Source of the DNA: Strongylocentrotus purpuratus
Taxonomy: Eukaryota; Echinodermata; Echinoidea; Camarodonta; Strongylocentrotidae
Length of the DNA: 64,000 nt
Direction of reading: 5' to 3'
NCBI RefSeq assembly: GCF_000002235.5
Contig: NW_022145599.1
Coordinates: 23,210,879 to 23,274,878, forward strand
Shown: in pieces, positions 48,501 through 60,500 of the stretch
Layout of the letters: every line of letters begins with the position of its first letter
How positions within the stretch are numbered: the first letter of the stretch is position 1
The notes under the pieces: generated by a model
Told to the model about the DNA's origin: nothing
The model's input: only the letters and a program-made list of their open reading frames with translations
Database searches by the model: none
Made by a program: the position numbers and the translations under genes

Positions 48501-51500
48501 GGTTGTTAGATCTGTAGGAATTAAAATAAATATCATGTTTACTTTTTTGTTTGTACCGTTAACATTTATTATTTCAGGTTGGCCTTCTTATTGGGATATC
48601 TCAAAAACCACTAGAGATATTCGGTTCAAACTTGTTGCTAGTTTGATCACCGTAGGAAGAAAATCTTATTAGATTGTGGGTTAGTAGGTCAAAGGTCACA
48701 GAGGTCAACTTCTGAATTTCCAGCTACCATAGTTATTTGACGGCGTTAAGGCTGCAAAATGGCCCGCAGATTTGGAATCCTTATTGAATACCCTTTCCAA
48801 CAATACAACATTTTGTGAAGATTGACCCATTAGTTCCCGAGATACAAGGGTTCAAAGGTAGGCCCGCCACCCCCATTTTTGCAAAAATCTTAAAATTTGG
48901 TTGGCCGTATCTCCCAAACCCCTCACCCGATTGACCTAAAATTTGAGATTTGGTGCTGTGAGATCCAACAAAATCAAAAATGGTCGGGCTAAGATTTTCA
49001 GATTTTTTGGGTGATTTGACATGGAATGACCCATTAGCCTTGTTATCGTAAAATCTCTAGAACCACTAGAGATATGAGGCTCAAACTTGGTGATAATATA
49101 TATTACCATAGGATGACGATGTGATCAGATTTTTGGTAAATAGGTCAAAAGTCAATGCTCAATTTCTGAAATTCTAGATATTAGTCTTGTCATGAAATGA
49201 AACAAAATTAAGCATTTATTATCCATTCAGAAATTTGTTTTACGCCCTGCCCGCTCGTGAAATAAATCTTTGTGATGTAAAATAACAGGTATTGTTTACA
49301 AAAAAACGAAAAATTACGTCTTATCCCCAGCTCTTCGGTCACTGAACAGTATCAAGCATTTCATTTGGAACAAACTAAGAACAAACGTGGCTCTACTACT
49401 TTCCTGAAGGAGAAGCAAAATAAAACATTGACTAGTGGTGATCATTTTGACATATTGACTTTTTGTTTTTCCTTTCTCTTAATCATTTATCATGTTATCT
49501 ATTTCAACCGAGGCTCTGGGAATATTCAACCAAAGATAATCATCTTTAATATGATTTGTTTGACACTGGTGTATATTTACCGGCGTCGAACAAATACCGG
49601 TTTACCCATAAAAGTCACAGAGGTCAATTTCTGAAATAAAAGGGTTTTAGCCTTGCTATTGTAATATATATAAACATGGTGACAGTATCAATATTGGAAG
49701 ATGATCCAATTAAATTTTGGGGCTAGTAGGTCAAGTTCATAGTCGTCAGTTGACATTTGATTATACCTAGGCCTTTTCTTTTTATCGTGATATGTCACAC
49801 ATTATTCCATCCGTTTCCTATACTGCATTTAGGGCAGAGGCATATTGGATATGCATTCGCATTTGTCTTGTTTTTTGTTTTTTTATTCTTGGTAATGTAT
49901 GGGGCTTCTTAAAAGCTTTGGCCTTTACATTAAAATCCTGTATGTATGTGTATTTATCTTGTCTTTGCGCTCTAGTTTGTGGGCTACAGTGAAGAGATCC
50001 TGGATCTGAAACTAATGGGGATGAATGAGTCTCATCTTGCAGTGGCAAGTAACAGTGAGCAGATCAGAATATTTGAATTGAGCTCAGGCAGCTGTCAAAT
50101 ACTTACTGGGCACACAGGTAAGAGCGGATGGTCGTCAACATCATCATTATTATTTCTCTTGACACCAGTTACAGGAAAATATATGCAAAAGACACAGACT
50201 TAAAAAAATATAGGAGAATGAAAAGAAAGTGGCACATTCAGGGAAGGTAGTAAAATTTGCTTATGAGCCTAAACGGGTAGCGACACTCTCACTGAATGCA
50301 GTAATATATCAATTTCAATAAATACTATACAAAATGAAATAATACACCGATTTGAGTGCGTTATGGTCGATGCAGCGCATGAGGGTACTCACTGTGGTGA
50401 AATTGTGAATTTGCCATTGTGAATACCCGAATAGCGCTGCATCGCCATAACGTCACGAACGAAAACCTCATTTGCTACATTCTTGAGCCCATTTTATAAA
50501 GTAGACCGTCACATTGCGCTGCCTCTGTTGGAGGCCATTGCTCTATAATGCAAGGAAAACCTTCAAAACCTGCCCTACTGCGACATAGCAATTGCTAACC
50601 AGATTCTGTGCGACAATTCAATTAACCAGAGTACAGATACGTTGCGTAAGTCGATCTTGACGGGACTGAGTGAAATGCGTTGACTTAGGCAATCTTTGAC
50701 GTGGGCGTACGTTTTCGAAATTCGACTTACGCACATGTAGTGCATGTACATGTCCTGTAAATTGTCTCTAGGCCTAATATAACTTGGGAATGCCGGCGGG
50801 ACACAGCAGGCTTAACTGGGATTGGTTTTTATGCCTCCGTTACGAAGTACCCGGAGGCATTATGTTTTCGGGTTGTCCGTCCGTACGTCCCGTTCTCGTG
50901 ATCGCGTTATCTGAAGAACCGACTGATGGATTCCTGCCAAACTTTGGTCATGGATGTATCTTGCAGACCCGATGAACTGATTAGATTTTGGGGTCACGAG
51001 GTCAAAGGTCACAGGGCTCATTATGTATGCAAAAACAGCTCGTGATCGCGTTATCTCAAGAACCAATTGATGGATTCCTGCCAAACTTTGGTCATGTATT
51101 TCTCTTGCAGAGCCGATGAACTGATTAGATTTTGGGGTCACAAGGTCAAAGGTCACAGGGCTCATTATGTATGCAAAAACAGCTCGTGATCGCATTATCT
51201 CAAGAACTGATTGATGGATTCCTGCCAAACTTAGGTCATGTATGTTACTTGCAGAGCCGATGAACTGATTAGATTTTGGGGTCATGAGGTCAAGGTCAAA
51301 GGTCATGCGGCTCATAATTTTTGCAAAAATAGCTTGTGATCGCATTCTCATTAGAACAGATTGATGGATTCCTGCCAAACTTAGATCATGTATGTATCTT
51401 GCAGAGACAATGATTTGAGTAGATTCTTGGGTCAAAGGTTAAATGTCATGGGCTCATTATGTATGCAAAAATAGCTTGTGAACGCATTCTCATTAGAACT

Positions 51501-54500
51501 GACAGATGGATTACTATTTAACTCAGGACATCTTGCAGAGCCAATGAACTGAGTAGACTTTGAGGTCAAAGATCAAAGGGTCATATACATGTATGTATAT
51601 GAGAAATTGCTTGTAATCATGAGAACCTTCTGAGAACCTTTTAATGGATTACAATGAAACTTGAATTTGAAAAATTGATTCTGTTTTGGTTTGTAAAATT
51701 GCTCTTTGACGGAGGCATCATTTTCGACTGCATGCAGTCGTAGTTCCATCTAGTTATCCCATGCAGTGGTTTGAATTGTTGTGCAGACATCCATTGATCA
51801 TCATTGATTAAAGTCAGCATTTTCCCTCTTTCGAGGGATACTGCCTTTCACACCATGATGACACTCCCTCCCTCCACTTCTTGTTACAAGCATCCTCTAC
51901 ATTTAGATCAACTGTACTGCTTTCTTTCTTTTTCTTTCCATTAAATCTTCAGTTTCCAGATCCCATGCTCTTTTGTGTGTATCATTTCTTCATTTTTCTT
52001 TTCAGATATTGTCATGTCTTTGGATGTATTCAAGAAGGGTCTGATGATGGTCAGCAGCTCAAAGGTAAGACCATGTTTCACTCTTCTGGGGGGGGGGGGG
52101 TGGTCTGGGGGAGAGAAAATAGAAAGAAAATGAGACAGGGAGACAACCCAAATGCTGACAATATGTTTTCCAATTTATATCCTGATAAAATCATCAAACA
52201 TAAAATATCTGTTCTCTCTCAGGATAACACAGTGCTTATATGGCATATGGATGAAGAGAGTTGCTTGGTAACCTGTGTAGCTGTAGGCCTAGGCCACACC
52301 CACTCGGTAGGGACAGTAGCTGCTGCCAGGTAAGATGTTGCATAGTGCTCATTCTGTTAACATAAACGCACTCGGTCCTTATTTAGTAAAATGCTCTGCT
52401 GTGTGTATTCATACATCATGTGGTATAATGTGGTGTTAGTTGCTCAAGCTTAGGTATATAGAGGGCAGCACACGGACGTGCGATACCTATACCATCTTGC
52501 AAACTTTGTATGCACGGGAGCTGCTTCATATTCTTGTGTGCACTCTTACTCCCACAATCCAGATTACTTTCAAATTTGTATGGAAGTGTATCTTGGTATG
52601 ATCTACACACCTATAATATTTGTTGATGCTGTCCCCAGTGTTTTGTCTTCTATAGGGTAAAAGGCCATATTTTGGTGGATGGTTTGTGCGTGCTCTATAG
52701 GCCACATAAAGGGATTTTGTTCAAATTTTGAACAAAGGTGTATCTTGGTATAATCTATAAGCCTTAAGATTTTGGGGATGCCTTCTCCAGTGTTCCGTCT
52801 TTAATAGGGTCAAAGGTCATATTTTAATAGATGTCTTGTGTGCACTATAGTGTGCGGTCTAACCGCATCATTCCTTGACAGATTTCTTTCAAAGTGTGTA
52901 TGGAAGTGTATGCTGGTAAAATCCATAGTTTCTGATGATGCTGTCACCAGTGTCCCATGTTTTATAGGGTCAAAGGTCATATTTTGCAGGATGGCGTGAG
53001 TGCACTATGCAGACCACATTTCTTATTGAATTTTGTCAAATTTTGTATAGAGATGCATTATACTCAAATCTACACACATATTGTTTTAATGATGCTGCAC
53101 CTAGTCTTGACAATAGTCTCGAGCAACTAGTGGCGATCTCTACGTCGTCCTTTTGTTTCGGGGAGGGGAGAGGGAATCTTTGTCCTTCCTTCAAACATAA
53201 GGATGACAACAAAATTGCTGCCAATGCCGGGGGATACATTCGCATTGCACAGCAATGGAGAATGCGATGTTTCTAGTTTGTTTTTGCATTGTTGGGTACT
53301 GTTTTTCAGAAAGTGCACATATCGTTAAATTCAGTGTTACTGAATGTAAATTGATAATTTGGTGTAAATTTTCTTTTAAACACATGTAAACAATCACACC
53401 ACTACTGTCATTGTCATGGTTTATCTTGCAGATTGTCCTCCAAATTCTGTGTATCTGGTAGTGAGGACTGTACACTAAAGGTATGGAGAATACCAGAACA
53501 AAGACCAGAAGAAGGAATCAAGGAACCAGTTCACATGAAAGTCACCTTTACAGAGAAAGCACATGACAAGGTTAGTGGGAGTGGTAATATCTACTAAGTA
53601 CATTTTGATTTAGTAATCCTTACATTTTGTCAAATTGTAGAACTGATGTTGACTATCTTTTCATGAATTGTATAATTTGTTTGTGTATTAAATGTTGCTC
53701 GTACACTCGTATCCAGAGATGCCAACCAGTACAATTTTACAATATTTAGTACAATAATAAGAGTGAAATACGATATCGCCTCTTAAAATACAATTTTTCC
53801 TCTTTCAAACAAAAAAACAAAACAAAAAGATATTTTATAAACTCATAAAATCGCATAGAAGCATGTACAAGTAAACCCTTGCAACCATGACACAAACTTT
53901 GCTTTACAATCTTCACATTCAATGTTAAAGGCATTGTTTAACAATGTTAAATCTGTGATGCATAGCCCTACTTGTTATCACTGTCTGTGATGTGGTGTAA
54001 TATTGAAGCCCTAACAAAATTGCGCTTCAAAATGATCATGAAGTGCCTCAAAAAAGTAAAAATCTTTGAATGACTGGTTTTACCATACCTTACTCATTTT
54101 CCCCAATAGACTGTAGTGTTATAAAAACCGTTAGGAAAAAGAAAAATGAAATTTCGATTTCCAATCATAAATATCTTGATAATCAGACAGGGTATCTGCT
54201 TGTTAAAGGTTCTATGTCCCATTAGCAGGCCCCAAAATGAAAAGGTTGAATTCCAACGGTATTTGAAAGATAATACTAATAGTGTTGTAACATCAAAGAT
54301 ATTTCCAATTCCGTTTAACTGTTAGTCAAAATCGGACAGGTTTTTTTTTTTTTTTTTTAAATTTAATTTTAATTTTTTTTATTATTTGTATTTTAATTGA
54401 CTTTTTGGAAAATTAAAAGAAATCACAATATTTACAAATAATTTACATAATTAGAAACAAAATCGTAGACTTTATTGTCAGGCATGCTTTGGAACAATGA

Positions 54501-57500
54501 CTGGGTTTCACTTTGTTTATGAAGCTCATGTGCATGTATTTCAAGGCTGGAAACTTAGTGTTACGAGTCAACTTCTCAATCTACAATCTTGCAATTGATT
54601 GTTATCGTGTAGATCGTTGCTCTGCTATTCAACATTCAACAGTCAGGGCTGACTTATGATGACAATAGGGGTTTTTCGTTTGTCACGTCGACATAGTCGA
54701 CATCAAAGGTGTGACGTCATTTTGGCGATTTGCGCATGCGTCGGGTCGTCTGGCGTCGTCAGGCCAAATTTGCGAACCCGTTTATCGATGATTTGAGGTT
54801 TGTCAGAAAACTAGTGACCCGTAGTCGAAATGACGTCATCTTGCTACATCGCAGCGTAAATCAGAAAGTAAAAACAGAAAGAGAAAGTGATAGAATGATC
54901 AAAAACAAAAAATAACATAAGGAAAGACAGAAAGATAAAGTGATAGAATGATTTAAAAAAACAAAGAATAACATAAGGAAAGACAGAAAGAGAAAGTGAT
55001 AGAATGATAAAGACTAAGAATAACATATAAAGAGAAGATGAAAGAAGTTAGAAACAACTAAAGAAAGACAGAAAGATAAAGTGATAGAATGATTAAAATA
55101 ACAAAGAATAACATAAGGAAAGACAGAAAGATAAAGTGATAGAATGATTACAACAAAACAAAAAAATAACATAAGGAAAGACAGAAAGATAAAATGATAG
55201 AATGATAAAAACTAAGAATAACATAAGAGAAGATGAAAGAAGGAAGAAACAAAGAATAACATAAGGAAAGACAGAGAAAGTGGTTGAATGATAAAAAAGA
55301 ATAACATAAGAGAAGATGATAGAAGGAACAAACCAACATTAAAGGGAAAGTCCACCCCAAAAATAAGTTTGTTTCGATAGAGGCAGAATAATAAGAAAAT
55401 CAGGTGAGTGAAAGTTTGAGCAAATTCTGAATGAAAATAAGAAAGTTATGAATTATTGAAGTTGTGATCAATCAAATACAAATTGGCAACTCTATGACGT
55501 ATCATGCGAGCTCAACTTCCATTTGCTCAGTACTAAAAAAATCTAAAATTTTCATTTTCCCTCAAGAAAAATTTCAACCATACATGCACCCTAAATATAA
55601 TAATTGCAAATATGTTTCTATACTCCCCCTGCAAGGAACAAATATATATTCCGTCATCAATAACGAAGAAAACATGATTTTATGGAATATTATGCACAAA
55701 GCAAATGAAGGAGAGCTCGTATAATAAGTCACAGAGTTGCCAATTTGTATTTGATTGATCACAACTTCAATAATTCATAACTTTCTTATTTTCATTCAGA
55801 ATTTGCTCAAACTTTCACTCACCTGATTTTCTTATTATTCTGCCTCTATCGAAACAAACTTATTTTTGGGGTGGACTTTCCCTTTAACATAAGGAAAGAC
55901 AGAAAGAAAAAATGATAGAATGATAACAACAAACATTAACATTAGGAAAGACAGAAAGAGAAAATGATAAAGAATAGACAATGGAAATATAGAAGAGAAG
56001 ATGAAAAAAGGAAGAACAAATAATAACATAAAGAAAATAGAGAGAGAAAATAAGAGAATAGGAAACGAAGAATAACATAAGAAGTGAAAGAAGGAGAAAT
56101 ATAATAAGCGCATGGGGCCATTACGTCATCATGTAGAGAACGGGCGTCGACTAAAAACGAAAAGGGTTATGAGGTAGTGAACAGGATGGGTGTCTGGCGC
56201 CAATTCGCTTTGTTAGAGGACGGGAACGCCGTCCTCGTCCAAACAAAGGAAAAGCCCCTATTAAAGGTAATACAAAGTTTTGGTATGGGGTCATGAATTT
56301 GGTTTATATGAACGTATTGGAAGCAAATGTGATCCTACAATATTCAGTGATCGTTGTCGCGGTTGAAATCGAGTCTAAAGTAATGAAATTGTAAATAATA
56401 GACTCTTTAAGTTGTATAGCTCCCTCTCAAGGTCAAGATATTAATTAAGCTATGAAACTATGGTTCTTGACTAAAATCTACCGATTAGCTATTCCCATTT
56501 GGTTATTATATATCACAACCACATATTCTGGGACTTTCAGGGTCGCAGCTACCATTGTAGGGCCGTAGGCGCTATTTGGAATTTATCAAAATTTACCGGG
56601 AGTACCGGTAAATTTTTGTATTCAATTTTTGTCGAACGCAGAACTGTTTTAGGTGCTAAATTTTCTAGTGCTTATAAAACACCCACAGGGGCATCCAAAT
56701 GAAATTGTAAAGAATCACTATCCACCCAATTTTCAAAATTTCCCAAAACTTTGTATTACCTTTAATGTCGGCAAAACTTGATTTATTAGCTTCATAAACA
56801 AAGTGAAACCTACCGTTTTTGCTGGCGTTAAGGCCGCACCCCCGATAAAAAAAAAAAAAAATGTTTTTTTTTTTTAAAGACACCATGAGCAAGCAAATCT
56901 AGATCTACCACCACTGTTTGGTTGGTACGTTATAAAGTTTATTTACGAGATTGATAAAACTTTGCCCTTCATGTCAACAATATAACACAAAATTGTCGGT
57001 AAGACATGTGTTATTCTAGACCATTATTGTAGAAATTTGTGCTGTTTTCATGGTTTTGACTTGCGATTTTTGTCTCGCCTGGGTAGCAAAAAGCGAGACA
57101 TAGGCGCCGCTTTCCGGTGACGGCGGCGACGACGGCGACGGCGGCGTCATCATCAAAAACCTAACCTTAGGTTAAGTTTTTGAATTTTCAATATAATTAT
57201 GAAAGTATAAATCCTTAGTCAATGAAACTTAGACTATAGGGTTATCACGTATCTCCAATCATGTGAGTTGAATTTCAGGTCACAAAGTCAGGGTCAAAGG
57301 TCATTTCAGGTCAACAAACCTAGTCTATGTTGTGGCATCATAATCGAAAACTTAACCTAAGGTTAAAGAGATGGTTTATTGATTTCAAACTTGACTGAAT
57401 TTGGTATCACTGCAATCGAAAAATTACACTGAGTAAAATCATTACATTTGTGTAACTTGTACATTCGAGCGAAATTTTTAAAAGTTGATTGAACTTGACG

Positions 57501-60500
57501 AAAAATCAACCCACTCAACGCCCCCAAAACATCGTAAGTCAGCTGATTTTTGAAGTGACATCACAATATGAACAGCGGGCCGCTCAGCTGAAATGATTGA
57601 CGACGGTGCGAGATTCAGTTTGCGTGCGATTCACATGTATTGCATTGACTCTCGAGTACCGTACCCATTTATACCTAACGCCGTTTACTTTCATCAAAAT
57701 CCCCTGGAAATATAGATATGGACAAAAACATACTTGATTATACTCCAGAAGGCTCCTCCATGGCATGGTTTTGGTTCTTAATCTGACGTTAGTCTAGATA
57801 AATGATATATAACTTCCAAAAAGCGAGTGAATATATCGTCGATGTAGCGTTCAAGTTTCCCGTAACTGGTAGCTGTGCGTGCGTACTCTGTGCATGTACT
57901 ATGTGTGCAATACACTGACCTCTATATGCGTGCATCACATCTAGCGCAGCTTGCTAGCCAGCCTAGCCCGTAGCCCGGCGCTCGAGCTAGCCGTGAATCG
58001 CGAACCGGACTGATCTGTTTCTCTCGGTTTATCAGGTCCTATACGACTTGATTTATCAAAAATGATTAATCAGCCTAATCACACATTTTTGTAATGAACA
58101 TCTGGACAATTCTATGTAAATTTGTCGCCTCTTTTACTCCAAAAGAGTCGTTAGGTCAGCATGCAAAATGTCCTTTGCCTTCCCAGATCAGACACATACA
58201 CGCTGAAGTGCCCTCAGAATATGTGATTATTTTTCTGATTTTTATGCTCAAATTAATTTGACGGAAATTTTTTTAAAAATCAAACAAACATTTGTAGAAA
58301 GTATCATTTATTCAGAGTATCTCATTCAAAATGCCAAAAAAAGAGGAAATATCACCACTGGCGGTAAATATACAAACAACGTTAACCCATATATGAAAAT
58401 TGCAATGGGTATCCAACATTGTCCCGAATGTGTGATGTAGGTTGTTCATAATGTGACGTCATCGTTTCGCATGTAAAATAACGCCGTCAATTCACTTAGT
58501 GGAAAGGGTAACAAAATTGCATTTAAGTTATTCCTCACAACAGTGAGGGCTTCAAAAGTACTTTGCTCATTTTGTTAATGTTCTCAGCAATCTGTAGAGG
58601 TGTAATTTGCCCATTTTCCACATTTCAATGAACCATCTCTTTAAGTTTTTGAACTTTTGATATAATTTTGAAAGTATAAGTTCTTAGTCAATGAAACTTA
58701 GACTATAGGGTAATCAAGTATCCCCAATCATGTGATTAGAATTCAGGTCACTACGTTAAAATCAAAGATCATTTTAGGTCAACAAACTTAGACTTTTTTG
58801 TTCCATCAACATCAAGATTTTGAATTTTTAGCTTATTTTCAAAAGTGTTTGTTCAAATTCCATGAAACTTGTACCCAAGGGTTATCAAGTATCACAAATC
58901 ATATGACACAAATTCCAGGTCACAAGGTCAAAGGTCATTTTAGGTCAGTAGACTTGGATTATGTTTTCACAACTTACATGTAATATGAGAATAAATTAAT
59001 CAATTTTTGTTATTTGTTCATGATTCTTAGTCAAGATTCACTTCAAAATGCTGATTATATTCAGAGGATTTCATTTTTTGGGCCTACTAATGGGCCATCC
59101 TGCCTATAAATAATGTTCCAACCTCAATTTTTCATCATATCGAATTGCGTAATGCAGGCGAGACCGCCGAGAGCGTTTCCCTTGTTTACTCTTGCGGCGC
59201 AAAGGCCGCACCCCGTCTTTTTGATATTTTCTCTTCCAAAAATACTGCGGCCTTTACGCCGGCAAATAAGGTAGTCATTATTCCAATGCATGCCAGACAG
59301 TAAAGTCTCCGTTTTGTTCAGTGATTTTGTTAATAATGTGATTTATTTTGATTTTCCAATGAACAAATTTTCTTTTTAAAATAAAAAAACGGGGAAACAA
59401 AACCGTCTCAATTGAAAACGAATAGTGCCATGGACGGTCGGATACCGGATGGTTAAACGTTTGACCACAGCAATTAAATACTAATTTATTATTATTAGCA
59501 TTATTACTAGAACAGATAAGAACTGATAAGATTTTAGGGTCATGAGGTCAAAGATAAAAGGGTATATGAAAAATAGCTTGTAATCACGATATTCTGAAAA
59601 CCTGTTAATGGATTACAATTAAACTTGAATTCGAAAAATTGCCTTTGTTTTGGTTTGTGAAATCGCTCTATGGCGGAGGCATCATTTCAACTGCACGCAG
59701 TCGAAGTTCCATCTAGTTTAAGGACATTCAATCTGTTTTTGTGTGTCAAGAGGTTAGCATCTCTGCATATCAATGCTGATCTATTAATTAATCTAACAAA
59801 ACAAAACTGACGTATTTGAGAAAGATATTTTTTAAGTGTTCATGTGGGAGGCTGTTAGTCAAAGCTTAGAAGACTGAAGTAGAGATCTAATCAATGAATT
59901 TTTGTTTCTGAAGATCAACTTGATATGACAGCGGTGTTCCTCTAAAGGCTTTTTAACATGTGAGGCAGGATACCATTGCACATTTTGCTAAAGCAAAATG
60001 AATGGTAAGTTGGGATGAAAATAAAGTAGCTTCACTAACAAAGGTTCTCACTTTTCTGTGTTTTTTAAGATACAGAAATTTGAAGCGCATTATGCTTATG
60101 TCTTCAGAAATACCACTGCAGTTTTCATGTACAAGGCTTAAAACATACATTAACAGGTGTTCCATGATTTATTTAACGTTCAAAGTGTTAATCAGAAAGT
60201 ATGCAAATTATTATTGACAACCCTTGTCACCTCTGCTAGGATATCAACTCTGTCTCCCTGTCTCCAAACGACAAACTACTAGCTACAGGGTCCCAGGATA
60301 GAGTAGCCAAGCTGTGGCATATGGATAAGGAAGTACTTCTTGGGTCATTTAGGGGTCACAAGAGAGGAATCTGGTGTGTGCAGTTTTCGCCGACAGATCA
60401 GGTGAGTTGGATGTCATGGACATTTGATTGATTTCATCTGCTTTATAATACATTACCATGTGATTAACATGAGAGTCATATGCTAATAGGCAGATATTTG

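Larger units (their letters stand above)
56810..59274. mobile_element. CTACC/GGCCGC-family element with nested insertions
   Basis: It starts CTACCGTTTTTGCTGGCGTT and ends AACGCC-type inverse TTTACGCCGGCAAATAAGG then TAG. GGCCGCACCCC occurs inside both ends. Its own sequence is 56810-57070 and 59188-59274; a family 3 element fills the rest. The hAT backbone continues on both sides (AAGTGAAAC / TCATTATTCC). Confidence 0.78.
54280..59476 (+). mobile_element. hAT-like element, TAGTGTTGT family, with about 4.6 kb of nested insertions
   Basis: It begins TAGTGTTGTAACATC and ends AAACGTTTGACCACAGCAATTA. AATACTAA flanks it on both sides (54272-54279 and 59477-59484), an exact 8-bp duplication, so the whole interval is one original insertion. 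Backbone pieces are 54280-54667, 56259-56264, 56766-56809 and 59275-59476. Everything between belongs to later insertions. It lies in the 6.7-kb L-M intron. Confidence 0.9.

Noticed and set aside
50860-51435. Minus-strand frame of 191 codons
   Set aside because: It reads through tandem units of a Helentron-like element, repeating SNQFIGSA and SLAGIHQSVL per unit; the unit length happens to be near a multiple of three.
55835-56113. Hydrophobic minus-strand frames (membrane-protein-like)
   Set aside because: They are the complement of the purine-rich array, which always gives F, L, S and Y-rich frames.
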